Positions 11,422 through 23,150 of a stretch of 64,000 nucleotides of DNA are shown piece after piece (position 1 is the first letter of the stretch; each line of letters starts with the position of its first letter). This DNA is from Reticulitermes speratus (Eukaryota > Arthropoda > Insecta > Blattodea > Rhinotermitidae), in NCBI GenBank assembly GCA_021186555.1, contig JAJKFL010000002.1:28808001-28872000 (forward strand). Direction: 5' to 3'. Below the pieces are notes generated by a model. That model was not told where the DNA came from and searched no databases. It saw only the letters and a program-made list of their open reading frames with translations. The position numbers and the translations under genes are program-made.

Positions 11422-12112
11422 TGATTCACTTTTTGTACTAGTAACAACACAACGGGGTGACGTACTTCAAAATTCAGTGCCCAATTTTATGTAGTTTTTC
11501 AATAGGTTCAATACCTTACAAAATCCCCGTAAAATCAAATTGGTGCGGAGTTTAAAACGCAGAAACTGAAGAGTGTATTCAGCAAACAGTACAGAATTTG
11601 ACTAAAAATGTCGTACTATTATTTAATTACCATGTAGCTCGCAATATAAAAATTGTTCTAGCAGTGTTTATCCGTGGAACTCGGATTAATGTACGTTTAA
11701 ACTTTGCGGCTCTGCGCTCTCACAGTTACGCGGAGAGAATTAACAACCCGTTTATGCGATAACATGCATTACTGTAAGTTCAAACTTTGCAGTTTTGCAA
11801 TTACATTTAAGCAAGGTGCACCAGTAGCCTCTCCTTCGTGGCAGTACTCTCTGGTCCTTACGTAAGTGCACTACCAAACTGTTCACATGGCACGTGCGTA
11901 CAGAGTTCACAGCACCGTGGCTCTCGCATTTATCCAGGATCACACTTAGCTACGCAGCGAACACGTGTTGTTCTAATAAAAATTAAGCCGCAAGGCAGTA
12001 AAAAATTAATTCCATAACTTTATGAAGATATTTTCGCTGAGTTTACAAAGAAAGGTTTTTGTGATAACTTCAAAGCGCAGTCTGACGTCGCGCTGTAAGC
12101 AGCAGAAGCTCG
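11422..12112. other. Anonymous DNA
   Basis: No gene or repeat recognised. Confidence 0.45.
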
Positions 12113-12147
12113 CTTCTTCCTTCCTTCCTTCCTTCCTTTCTTCCTTC
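12113..12147. repeat. (CTTC)n microsatellite
   Basis: Tandem CTTC/CTTT units. They create artefactual Lys/Arg/Glu-rich open frames on the minus strand. Confidence 0.9.
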
Positions 12148-12418
12148 CGTGTTTTGTGAATACCACGCGCCTTGTGTGAGGTGTGGGCTGTCCCTCCATA
12201 ATCACAAATATCTTTATCACTTCTGTCGCCGATCAGACACACAAATGAATCGTTCAGAAAGTCTAAAAACTTTATCCTCCCTCAAAAGTTTGCTTGTGGA
12301 CAACATGCTCACACACGAAATGCCATTTAAAATTTTTAAATTCTCTGAATGCACAGTCCCACATAGGCTACAGACTGTAAATTCACCTATATATATATAG
12401 AGAGAGAGTAAATGTTTC

Positions 12419-12498
12419 GATAGGTAAAAATACCGAAATACAGTCCGATAGGTAAAAATACCGAAATACAGTCCGATAGGTAAAAATACCGAAATACA
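12419..12498. repeat. 28-bp tandem repeat, three copies
   Basis: The unit contains 'cgataggtaaaaataccgaa' and then 'atacagtc'. Starts fall at about 12419, 12447 and 12475, giving a period of exactly 28 bp. The copies are nearly identical, and the last one diverges at its end. Confidence 0.9.
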
Positions 12499-13817
12499 TT
12501 TGAAACGGTTGTGTAAAATGCGTTGGGTTGGCAGATCAAAACTGACGTATATACTGCACCTTACAAACTGTCACACACAGCGGAAAATTGAAACATTTTT
12601 ACAAGCACAATTAATCGCGCTATGGCCCAGAACAAAGGAACATTCGTATACCTTACTGGAGCTCTATGTTTTGTCTGCGGACAAACATCACTTCCACGAA
12701 AAATTATGACATGGCACGAACAAATGACAGCAGCCGTAGGAGCCGATAAGTTTCTTGGAACACGACCATTCAATATGTACTAATAATGCTCGAAATGGAT
12801 ATACAGACATATCAACAAGCTAATGTCAACAGCTAGAAAGAAAGACTGGCAGAGAAAGAAAGACTGCCAGAAAGCGAAGAAAAATTTCAGACGAGAACAA
12901 GCAGCTTCGACGAAGATTCCAACCCAGTGTCTCTCGCATAAAAGCTAGTGTCTTTCCACTGAGGAGACTCGCACGGTTGACACGACTGCTGTGTGGTAAC
13001 AATAATTATACATTTGGCATTCGAACGTTTGTCCCTGTATTATCCTTCGTTCTTTTTTGGGCAATGGCAGGTCCAACTATGTGCAGGACTAACGCTACTT
13101 CAACGTTCACTAATTCTACACTTTACTCGGTGCATCTATGTTTCGTTTCACTGTCAGAATTAAAGTGGCCATCATCAGTGGTCACGTTCAGTAATTTTAT
13201 ACTCGGCCCACAAGGTGTCTTTATGCTTTTCAAAATTAAAAGTTTTCACCTTCCAAACCTCATGATAGACCAGTACGTAAAATAAAACAAAATGGGGTGG
13301 GATGTCCGATTGTCTGTATGTAAGGGGAACTCTATAGTCTTCTTCGAGCAGAAATTGAAATCTGAAGCTATCATGTTACTTAGATGAGTTTCCTGAATGA
13401 CGTAACTGTAGCTGATTTGCTTTAGGACAGGCTTTTGCATGGAAACTTTGCATGAATTAATTTTAAATATTTTGATACCAGTGAGTTATTTGAATCATTA
13501 GAATTATTACAAAATAGCCCAGTCCGGGGAGCAGGAAGTTATTGCTAATATACCTCTGATAAGAAGCAGGGAAATATCACCTGCCATAACTTTCTTTGCG
13601 TGTTCATCAATTTTATACTTTGTATTAAATTTCATTTTGCCTGGTTTTCAGTTAGTGATACCGCGTTAAATGTTCGATATAATACATGCTGTAAATTTAC
13701 TTCTACCCGCAACATCAAACCGATTAACCGCCTAATTAGACCTTTTTTCGAAAGAAAATTTATATTTCAATTATGAAAGGCATTTCAATTTCAACAAAAT
13801 AAAATTAATAACAAGAG
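12499..13817. other. Anonymous DNA
   Basis: No gene recognised. The 102-codon open frame at 12977-13285 (plus) shows no signal or domain I can name. Confidence 0.4.
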
Positions 13818-14213
13818 AGGCAATGTACGTATAAAAGTAACATTGAGGCGCGTTGGCGAAATCATTCTTGCCGTAGAAAAGTAGTATGTATTTAATAATG
13901 AGTGTGTGCCTGTAGTCTTATTTATCTAGCACGCATTGCGCATGCGCCGTATTATATTGTCACATCGCCTGTCTGGCTCTACCATATTTTTCCACATTAT
14001 CTCATACACGGCACGACTATCAGAAAAAATTGTTGAACGTGAAATGTGTGTTTTGATTTTCTCTACAAATTTGTCTGAAACATTTCTTATTCTAAAAAGA
14101 ATCGAGCGAGATATTATCATAAATGTACGTAGATCTTCATGTAAAGTATCCGTTATTCTTGTCAGATTTTAATTAAACTTGAATTTTCTCGACAGATTTT
14201 CGAAAAATACTTT
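13818..14213. repeat. Dispersed repeat R-A, copy 1
   Basis: It shares a long colinear stretch with 22663-23150: 'acattgaggcgcgttggcga', 'gcgcatgcgccgtattatat', 'cctgtctggctctaccatat', 'tccacattatctcata', 'atgtgtgttttgattttctc'. It lacks the 3' tail seen in copy 2, so it is 3' shortened. Confidence 0.75.
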
Positions 14214-14924
14214 ACATCTCCTGTACCGATAATCATGGTTGGAAGTGGGCAAAGACGCACGCAGACGATGTCTCCTTATTTACAGAGCTCTTTTCATTAA
14301 TGTGTCTATCTATTTGCAGTGCTTTAGGACATCACACCTCTCCTTCCCAGAAACCACATGTCCATAAACTCATATCCGAGACCACACAGCAATAAACTAC
14401 CCCGGGTTTTTCTGCTAATCAGGAACGTTTGCCTAGTTCTGAGTTGCAGCGCCTACCGGGTTCTAAACTGGAGCGTCTACATAGTTCTGAAAAGCGATTT
14501 GAATCCCTGCTGACAATGACTATTGCCGATCTGTTAAAATTTCATTGATCCTTCTACAGAAACCAAGCAAGCAAGAGAATAACTGCTCTATTTGAGATTA
14601 TCACAGCGGCGTAGCTAAAAATTCAAGTCTTCTGAGATGTCACGCGGTGTCTTGCGGTAAACAGTTCCCGACGTTTCGAATTATAGTCGTGTCTTCAACT
14701 TTGTGGCTGCCACTGTCAAAACATTCATGCCAAAGTTTTTCAGAATCCATTCAGCGGTGCTGGAGTTCAAATATGCGAACTTTCGGGCAGACGAGCAGCC
14801 ACAAAACACACAGAGGGGCGCAGAGATATGACCATCCCTATGCATCTTCTTAATACTTAACATTTCATTTCCACTGTCCGAAAAACATTCCGGCAGGGGT
14901 AAGAGAAATTTCTCCTCCCTGAAA
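14214..14924. other. Mostly anonymous DNA with one GAAACGT-motif block
   Basis: A block at 14665-14720 reads on the minus strand 'gttgaagacacgactataat' then 'tcgaaacgtcggga', resembling the motif blocks at 4845-5025. Nothing else recognised. Confidence 0.4.
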
Positions 14925-15125
14925 CGTCCAGACTGGATGAGGGGCCCACTCAGCTTCCTATTCAGCGGTTACTGGGGGGGGGGGGGGCGGGGACACCTTC
15001 CCCTCTGAGTAAAGCGGCGTGCGTGAGGCTGACCACTCACCTTCACCTAGTGTCCAGGTTAAGAACGAGTGCAGCTACATCCTCCAATCCTCTTATGCCT
15101 TCATGGTTTCTACAGGGAAGACATT
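14925..15125 (+). mobile_element. SINE family 4, 5'-truncated, with internal poly-G
   Basis: It preserves 'cgtccagactggatgagggg', 'gtaaagcggcgtgcgtgagg', 'ctgaccactcaccttcacct', 'agtgtccaggttaagaacga' and 'tatgccttcatggtttctac'. A G run at about 14972-14987 replaces the usual 'gggtacc...' block. The tRNA head is absent. Confidence 0.6.
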
Positions 15126-15554
15126 ATTTTTTTTTTGCCTTTTACATAACGCATCTTTCATACAAAGAAGGTTAGCTAATGACGTTTAGAAGAAAAGTTG
15201 CAAAGTAATTCTGCGAATCAGCGTGGCCGACACTAAGTGAATACGAGACAGAAAGTCGCACAGCGCCTCAGAATCTTGAGTTCTAGATTTGCCAGATATC
15301 AGGTGATATATTCGGCTAAATACATACAGGAGCATTAAAATCTGACTTCCGTGATCAGTTTCAAGTCGTTGTTCGGAGTTAACAACAATCAGTTTTAGTG
15401 AAATATTAAGTTACTCATAATAACTAATCTTATAATAGGACAATATAACCTATTTATGCGCAACGCATAAGACTATTTAACCATCCAAAAGCCAGGATAA
15501 AAATAGCAAAAACAAAGCATGTTAATATATGACACTAACTTTTATCCCGCAGTG

Positions 15555-15945
15555 GATTAATAATAGCCTTCACCATTGCTATCAAATTAATAAGTCTTCA
15601 AAATTTTATCAAATCAATAATTGCCTTCATCATTGTTATCAATTAATAATTATATCTTCACCATTGCTACCAAATTAATAATAGTCTTCAAAATTCTATC
15701 AATCAATAATTGCCTTCATCATTGTTATCAAATTAATACTAGTCTTCACCAGTCTTATCATATGAAAAACAGTCTTCAGCAGTGTTACCAAATTAATAAT
15801 AGTCTTCAGCAGTGTTATGAAATTAATAATAGTCTTCAGCCGTCTTATGAAATTAATAATAGTCTTTAGCTGTCTTATCAAATTAATAATAGTCTTCAGC
15901 AGACTTATCAAATTAATAATAGTCTTCACAAGTGTTATCAAATGA
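15555..15945. repeat. 30-bp tandem array, about 13 copies
   Basis: The unit is close to 'aattaataatagtcttcagc' followed by 'agtgttatca'. Copies vary and a few are shorter. Because 30 is a multiple of 3, both strands show open frames with a 10-residue periodicity (15621-15869 plus, 15699-15941 minus). These are consequences of the array. Confidence 0.9.
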
Positions 15946-16795
15946 AATGAATTTAAGATAGTAAATTCCTAAATCATAAAACAAATAAAGTGACATATAA
16001 GTTTTAAAACTTTCGCGGCGACATGATTCAATTCAAAAAACAGTTTTGCCTGAGGATGGAGACGGAGCTAGTCCCCGAAACGTTGTATTCAAACGAATTG
16101 ACGCGGCTGTGCGCCCGAGAAAACTATATTAAATAAAGTGACATGTTTAACAATCCAAGCTTGATAATATGGATATTATTTTTAGTCTTATTTGTTTTAT
16201 TTACTTATTTCGCATTTAATGAAGACATGTCGACTGCTATCATAATAGAGAATCAAACACGATAGAAGAATATTCTATTATTAAATACTCGAATACGCTC
16301 TATCAGCTATTGTATCTACTTCGTGTCGAATGGAGTAGGAAAATATTGAATATGGATGGTAAACTAGGATGTAAATGAGAGCTGTTTTGTTGTAGCTAAT
16401 GGAAATATCACCGTAATATCCTGGAAATACTGAGAAAAATTATGGAAAATCTCAGGACTCCTGGACTGCCTGTAGAGATTCGAAAAAGATCCATTATTCC
16501 TACACTCTTTGACTCTTTGAAATGTCTGTGACATTGGTTTGGCTCATTATAAAAACATTACTTAGGACATCGTCCATTGTATCATTAGAAAGAAGAAACA
16601 CTCCGTATAAAACCTATTCTGTCTGACTGTAGATCGAGCCACTCTTTTCATCACCTGGGATATACATTAAGTCGATCTATTCGACCCAACACAACAGGTT
16701 TCATAGTACTGTACTACTTTTACCTGATGACGGAAAAATATGTTGCTTACGAAACTTCGTGTGAATTAAGAAATACCTCAGAATATGAATGGACA
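15946..16795. other. Anonymous DNA with two 'CTGATGA...GAAAC'-type motifs
   Basis: At 16049-16086 'cctgaggatggagacggagc' leads to 'ccccgaaacgttg'. At 16731-16769 'cctgatgacggaaaaatatg' leads to 'ttacgaaacttcgtg'. Both resemble the 3' motif of Penelope-like and related elements. No gene recognised. Confidence 0.4.
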
Positions 16796-17090
16796 GTAAA
16801 GGTAAAGCTCGCCCTATAACAGACCATGAAGGCCCAGAGGGAGAGTAGGGGTACAGCTGTACTGTTTATTTAACCTCTGCGCTAGATAAGGGTCGGTGGT
16901 CAACGCCACGCCGCGGCAGCATTACCCCCAGGAAAGAGACGCGGTACCCATTGTACAGGAGGCCGGGTGGGCCTCGGGGCTGGTATGAATGGGTAGGGAA
17001 AATCTTGCCCCTACCGGGGTTCGAACCCCAGACCGCCCAGCTCTTAGTGAGTCGATATACGGAATACGCTATCCTCGTTGCCATGAACAG
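16796..17090 (-). mobile_element. SINE family 4
   Basis: Plus-strand text 'gtaaaggtaaagctcgccct' (the 3' tail), 'gaccatgaaggcccagaggg', 'gggtcggtggtcaacgccac', 'cggtacccattgtacaggag', 'accggggttcgaaccccaga' (B box) runs into the tRNA-like head near 17070-17090. The 105-codon and 104-codon open frames crossing it on the two strands are not genes. Confidence 0.8.
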
Positions 17091-19289
17091 TGCCCAACCA
17101 AACCACCGTACCGTACTTGTAACTGCATCAGTGATATGGCCCATATGAGGCTGATAAGTGAGGCACACATAAGCGCTCACTCTTCTATTGTTGCTTCATA
17201 CGTGAAGGTCGCAGTTCAGGGTCATGGGAAAGTTGCATCCCGACCAGCTAAAAAAAAAACATGGAGTGGTCTTGAGGCCATTCAGAATTTCAGTTACTGG
17301 CCTTGAATTGCTGTAAATATACACTTATATTTCTCCCCTTCTCCCTGATATGAATCGTCACGGGACTCGCTAGCTGCAGTTTAGGCAACCGGTCCGTCTC
17401 CCTGCTCGGCCCGGGTAACTAACCGAGTCAAGGCCAATGTCACAGGTAGCAAAATATCGAGCGAAACGAAAGCCGCGGATGCCTTGCCCGGACACATGCT
17501 TCCCTCCACCTCTCTACCCTTTAAAATCTGACTTCCACTGTCTTTCAGTGCACGTGGAGTGCATTATGCGTAGCTTACAGCTATAAAAAAAATAATTAGT
17601 TTTTAACGAAATATGACAATAATCTGAGGAGGTTATGAACGTTTCCTAGAAATGTGTTTATAACTAAATCGAAAGGGACTTGAATAAATTTCTGTTTTAG
17701 ACAGGTTCTCGCATAATACAGCGACTCAGACACATAAATATTGCACGGTACATGCCTTTTGTCGGAATTCGTATGTACATGATCACGCTCCAAATCACAA
17801 GTCATAGAAATTCTTGTTACATGTGCACATTACACAGGTACTGAGCAGCACACGTGTTTCAGTTTTCTGCCTTTCCAGCTTCACTTCTTTCTTGTCTTCT
17901 GTTTTACCCTGTCGTTCCCTTTTTACTTACGAGTATATTCGAAAAATACCCGGTTAAAATCTTATTAGGTTTACCACTTATCCTGACTGAGGCCTTGAAG
18001 CTGTTTCATCAGTGAATGATGGGAAAACACCTTAAACAATTCGGGACATTCGCCTTCCAAATCTTTACCTACTGACCTAAGCGACACTAATGTATAATGC
18101 TGAAAGTTACTCAGTTAATATGCAGAATGGACCAACCTGACAACATTCAGAGATTGGGCAGGTTAACACATGGTTTCAGATTACGTCAGAATAATTGTTA
18201 AACTGTAAATTTAGGCTTAATATCCGTTGGCCACATTCGGGTACAGGAATATTAGATAGTTTATGAAGCCAAATAAAACAGAATAAAGGTTCGTGACTCT
18301 TAAAATTTTTGTGTCCATTCGAGGGCAAGTGGAAATTCTCGCGGGCCGAGATGGACTCTCAGGCCACTAACTGAGGAGCTCCAATGCACAATATATGAGA
18401 TAAAACAAGGTAGTTAAATAAATAACGCACCAAATTATCAATCATCAGACTTTTTCAAACTGTGATGGGCCTGAGTACTGTTTCAGCTACCTTCTTATTC
18501 TTCTTCTTCTTCAGTGTGTTGCGGGTCTTCAAAACGCTCTTTGCTTACAGTTCAATATTAAATTGCTGTGTTATTTAAACCAATTTTATTTCTTTACTCA
18601 ACTTCATAATTTTTATCCGGCAGGAGATTACGGACTTGTGTTTTGGCTGCTTACCTTATAAGTGATCGCTCTGCAGCTACAGAGGGCAGCCATAATTATA
18701 CGTATAAAATTACAAATAAGTTTCTTGTTCTTCTCCCTCTTTTGAAAAGGTTTCAAATTTCATTACCTAACGAAAGTCACAAATCCAGTAAAAAAATCAT
18801 TTACATTCGTCACTGTGACTGTCAAATCCTTTGCCCTAAACCAGCGCCAGCGTGCTCACAACCTGTCGTTAAAGTACAGAGTGGTATGAAGTATGTCATT
18901 CACATTTGCATGCTGTTCGCATGATTTTACGTGGAAGTGTGAGCATGTGGACAGAGGGTAAAGCTGCCTACCTCAAAGCACAATTTCCTTTTACTCCATT
19001 TTTTCCGCATCGTACAGAATATAATGTCAAGGTCGATATATTTATTTTCGCCCTTCCGTTGTACTGAGCAGTTTGAAACAACGCGCGAGCTACACTTAGG
19101 CTCTGGTAACCACCATATTGCATCAATGACTAAAGCAAATAGGTTTATAGATTATGAAGTTGCCACGGTTAAAACATCTTACTTAGGCCACTTCGAATTT
19201 CGGCCGGGGAACCGACTGTCCAAACTGAGATGTCTTGTGTTCCGGCCACTTGCAATAAATTGTGGTACAGTAACTTGGAAAAGACCAGG
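17091..19289. other. Anonymous DNA
   Basis: No gene, RNA or repeat recognised over 2.2 kb apart from short simple runs (TTC repeats at 18495-18512). Confidence 0.4.
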
Positions 19290-19850
19290 CCACTTCTGGT
19301 AAAATGCTGAACAGTACCTTGAAAAAAGGCAAGATCACATCTGGCAAATTTCGCTACAGTACCGTGGAAAAGGTAAGGTCACTTGCAGTAAACTGAAGTA
19401 CAGCACCTTGGAAAAAGGTAACTTTCTATAAATGGGGGCACAGTAAGGTAAAGGTAAAGTTCACCCTGGAACAGGCCATGAAGGCCTAGAGGGGGAGTAG
19501 AGGTATAGCTCTACTCTTTCTTTAACCTCGGCGCTAGATGGGGGTGGGTGGTCAACTCCACGCCTCGGCCGCTTTAACCCCGGGAATGGCCCGGTACCCA
19601 TTGTACAGGAGGCTGGGTAGGCCCCAGAGCCGGTCTGGACAGGTGCTGAAAATCTCGCCCCCACCGGGATTCAATCCCCGGACCGTCCTGCTCGTAGCGA
19701 GTCGCTATACCGACTGCACTATCCCGGCCCACAATGGGGGTAGAGTACTCCGGAAAATGTAAGGTCATTGCAGGTAAACTGCTGTACAGTATATTGGAAA
19801 AGGTCAGTTACGGTGAAATAGGGTACAGTAACGTGCAAAGGCAAAGTCAT
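19290..19850. repeat. Degenerate tandem array (about 45-60 bp) interrupted by a SINE
   Basis: Recurrent words 'ggtcac', 'gtaaa.tg..gtacagta.cttggaaaa.gg' appear at 19265, 19310, 19365, 19395, 19765 and 19795. A family-4 SINE is inserted in the middle. The units are too diverged for a confident period by eye. Confidence 0.6.
19431..19747 (-). mobile_element. SINE family 4 inserted in the tandem array, about 15-bp target duplication
   Basis: The body is 19446-19732, minus strand. Flanks AATGGGGGCACAGTA (19431-19445) and AATGGGGGTAGAGTA (19733-19747) match at 13 of 15. The head 'tgggccgggatagtgcagtc' lies at the right end, the B box is 'ggggattgaatcccggt', and the tail is '...aactttacctttacct'. 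It is one of the most complete copies of the family. Confidence 0.85.
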
Positions 19851-20001
19851 ATAGGATCCGTCAAAAACACGTAACTTAATTATACAAAACGCATGATCGA
19901 CGCGATCAGATTTAAGAAGCTGAAAAGCGTCGTTAAATAACCCAAGAACCAAACAATAAACGTACACGATAAAATATGTATTTATGATGGTAAATATGGA
20001 G

Positions 20002-20290
20002 GCCAGGATAGTGTAGTCTTTATGGTGACTAGCCTATGGGCTGCACGGTCCAGGGTTCGATTTCTTGGTGAAGGCAAGGGACGTTCTCTTCTCCAGAACG
20101 TCCAAACCGGCTCTTGGGCCCACCCAACTTCTTATTAAAAGGGTACTGTGAGTAAAGCAGGCGGGGTGTAAAGCTGACTACTCACCTCCAAAAAATGCCG
20201 ATGTTAAGAATGGGTGGATCTATATCTATGCTCCCTCTATACGCCTTCATAGCACGCACGGGGATAACTTTATCATTACCTATGATTTTC
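20002..20290 (+). mobile_element. SINE family 4, diverged
   Basis: The head 'ggccaggatagtgtagtctt' and B box 'gtccagggttcgatttctt' are followed by 'gaacgtccaaaccggctctt', 'gggcccacccaacttcttat' and 'gctgactactcacctcc'. It is older than the copies at 19446 and 31193, judging by substitutions. Confidence 0.6.
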
Positions 20291-20637
20291 TTCCTCTGCC
20301 CTTCCATTTGGTGTATAACTTCAGTTCTTGCCTTATACACACACAGAATGACTACCATTTATACTGGGCATGGCAATAAGTTACAAGGAGACTTATGAGA
20401 AATGTTGGAACAAAATTCAAAAGTTTCTTTCGTCTTTAACAAAACAGTTGTTCCAACAGCTAGCCGACACAGCAAGTAAAACCGGACAGTTCACAAACTG
20501 TACTTATAAAATCATTCATTATTTATTTTCTGTCACTATCTCCACAACTCACACCACAATATATACGCTACATTAACTTACACATACAGCTTCCGCTCAG
20601 GTATGTACCGCTAACACAGGCATATCAGCTATCAAAG

Positions 20638-20890
20638 ATAACTCCATGGCACAGTCCTTTTGAGAAGATGGTCACCTGGTCAGGAAATTCCACTAATTTA
20701 TGAAACCTGAAGATTCATTACCGTGTTCACATGGGCGCGTCAATGGCTCCTGCCCTGAGCCAGATGAACCAATCCACATTTTCCCGTCCTATTTCTTTAA
20801 GATACTTTGCAATATGGAGGGCGACAGCCTCCAATATATAAGGAATAAATCTGCAGAAGCTTCTTTACCATCCTGGATAAGCACATATTC
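20638..20890 (-). mobile_element. LINE 3'-end fragment, diverged
   Basis: Plus text 'ataactccatggcacagtcc', 'aatttatgaaacctgaagat', 'cctgccctgagccagatgaa' and 'ctatttctttaagatacttt' parallels 53316-53520. The frame is destroyed by stops. Confidence 0.6.
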
Positions 20891-21377
20891 TAGATAGATA
20901 TTGACGACTTTAGGAAATTCGAACTGGGCATTTGTGGATAAAATGTTAAAAGCTGAAATGCGTTTTATATCACACCCAATTAAAAGGCAACAAAAGTTGG
21001 ATTTCCAGTTTTGTAAATGTGAGTCCGACCTACCTAGCAGCAAAAAATGCAAACGATTCCCTCATGCAAAACAAGTAGAAGCTTACTTCAAGCTAAATGA
21101 CATATTAGGACAAAAGTGCGTATTTAAAAGTCACCGTCAACCAGTTCCCTTAATAAATATAATGAAATAATACAAATTTGATTTGATTTTCTGTAGGGAA
21201 GCCCTGACAGATGCAAGAACTTGCTGTTTGACATGCAAAAGTATCTGATAATGTTATCCTCCCCCATTACGTTATTAAAAATATCGCAAATTTCCTCGCA
21301 CTTTTTCCCTTTGACTAAAATCCTACGCACCCAAAATCGGAGCCTACGCTTCTCCAATTAGCACTACACCTAAAAGC

Positions 21378-21515
21378 CTTCTTGAGGAGTCCCTCAGTCA
21401 GTCACAAAATTCTCCACATTATATGGAACCCAACGGTTTTTCGCCATGTTCAGGAGATGCCGCCACCGAAACATTTCCTGAGCCCTCCCATCGTTTCTAG
21501 ATCTACCAAATACAT
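21378..21515 (-). mobile_element. LINE 3'-end fragment, short
   Basis: 'ccttcttgaggagtccctca', 'cacaaaattctccacattat', 'atggaacccaacggttttt' and 'tgttcaggagatgccgccac' correspond to the start of the better copy at 53316-53649. It ends after about 140 bp. Confidence 0.5.
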
Positions 21516-21730
21516 CGCAATAAAGTCCTCTTCGTCGGCAACCAAACGGGCCCTGAGCAGGGTAAGGACCAGCTCCTGAAATTAACGGAGTTTAGCTTAA
21601 TGGAGATATACACAGCGGATAGAAACCAGTGCTCTGACGTAGATGGACCAGAGGTACCACAGACGTTACTAGCCGTTACTAGCAATAAAGTCCTTTTAAC
21701 AACAGGTATTAAAATAAGTCACCGTCCGAG

Positions 21731-22124
21731 CAAAATCAAGGATTCTTCTTCTTCTTCCATGGCGTTACAGCCCGAGGTGGGCCAAAGCCTCCTTCTTTTG
21801 GGATTTCATCCCGCAGGTTTTCCTAGTCGGTAAGTGTGCATTCTGTAGTGAGTGACCGGATCACTGACCGCACAAGTTTTTGCTCAATCCTGATGAGACT
21901 GCCAGAGCCATCTGGCAGGCAGTCAGGAGACTTGGGTGACGGACATTACTGGATCTATTCATGCCCGAAAATCTACGACGTGGGACCGACGGCTTTACTT
22001 CCCCTCCGAATTTTTATCACCCTTAAAAATCCATCGCCCTCGGTCGGGATTGAACCCGCGAACCTTGGGTCCAGTGGCGAGCACGCTAACCACTAGTCCA
22101 CCGAGGGTGACAAAATCATGGATT
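21731..22124 (-). mobile_element. SINE family 2 with 14-bp target duplication
   Basis: The body is 21745-22110, flanked by CAAAATCAAGGATT and CAAAATCATGGATT (13/14 identical). The minus-strand head 'cctcggtggactagtggtta' is at the right end and B box 'gggttcaatcccgaccgagg' follows. The 3' third differs from the copies at 7110 and 33843 ('gcccgaggtgggccaaagcc' in place of the 'catatagggctgtcgagcca' tail), so this is a tail variant. Confidence 0.8.
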
Positions 22125-22662
22125 AGGCGGATGTAAAACGTATGGGGTCATGAATGAAATTTCGGACGAATAGTACCTAGTACATCAGTTTACTGATTAC
22201 GTCATTATAACGTCATGTACATTAGTATTTATCATATAGCCTATGAGTGATCACAACATTTTGCTACCGCGACCCTAAAAGGTCCACAAACACGACGTTC
22301 TTGCCACTGGATCAAATGGGCACTTTCCGTATATCTATGATTCCCGCACTTTGTACTTAAGTGTCACAAACTTGACCTTGTGACGTCAAGGCTAAAGTAA
22401 TTAACCCGGCACTTTGCACTCCAGGCAGTTTATAGTCTCGAGCCGCGCCTCTTCACTTCACTAATCAAAGTAAAGTGTGGAAGTGTCTATTATGAGAGTT
22501 CTCCCTTTTCATAGAACTTCGTAGTCCATTTCACACCAACAAATGAAGCAATTTCATTGACTTCTCCTATACTGTACTAAATGCAATTTCCTATCAACGC
22601 CCGCCCTAATTCTGTCGTTTCTCAAACCCAGCAGGATGGGCACTTGTCGATGTTTACATGAC
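22125..22662. other. Anonymous DNA
   Basis: No gene or repeat recognised. Confidence 0.4.
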
Positions 22663-23150
22663 AGGCAGTGTAGGTATAACGTAACACTGAGGCGCGTTCG
22701 CGTAACTATTGCTGCCGTGGAAAAGCAATAAGTATTATATATTCTGAGTGTGTCTGTAGCCTTAATTATCCAGCATGCAAAGCGCATGCGCCGTATTATA
22801 TTGTCATCTGTTGCCTGTCTGGCTCTACCATAGTTTTCCACATTATCTCATAAAAGGCACGATTTTATAAAAAAAAATATATAACACAAAATGTGTGTTT
22901 TGATTTTCTCTACAACTTTTGTCCGAAATATTTCCCATTCTAAGAAAGAATTCAGAAAGATATTATCACAAATGTACATAGGTCTACATGTGAAGTACCC
23001 GTTATTCTTGTCAGGTTCTAATCAAATTTGAATTATCTCGACAGATTTTCGAAAAATGCTCAAATATCAAATTTCATGAAAATCCATCCAGTGGGATCCG
23101 AATGCTTCCATGCGGACTAACAGACAGACAGACATAACGAAGCCAATATC
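22663..23150 (+). repeat. Dispersed repeat R-A, copy 2, with an ACAG tail
   Basis: Colinear with 13818-14213 and longer. After 'gacagattttcgaaaaatgc' it continues 'tcaaatttcatgaaaatcca', 'tccagtgggatccgaatgct' and a tandem 'acagacagacagacat'. This 'ttcatgaaaatc...cag...(ACAG)n' ending is common at the 3' ends of RTE-like LINEs and their SINEs in insects, so R-A is probably a LINE-mobilised element. Confidence 0.65.

Noticed and set aside
12006-12242. Lys/Glu-rich minus frames
   Set aside because: Generated by the CTTC microsatellite.
15621-15941. Repeated-peptide open frames on both strands
   Set aside because: Produced by the 30-bp tandem array (a multiple of 3), with unequal copies and no start or context.
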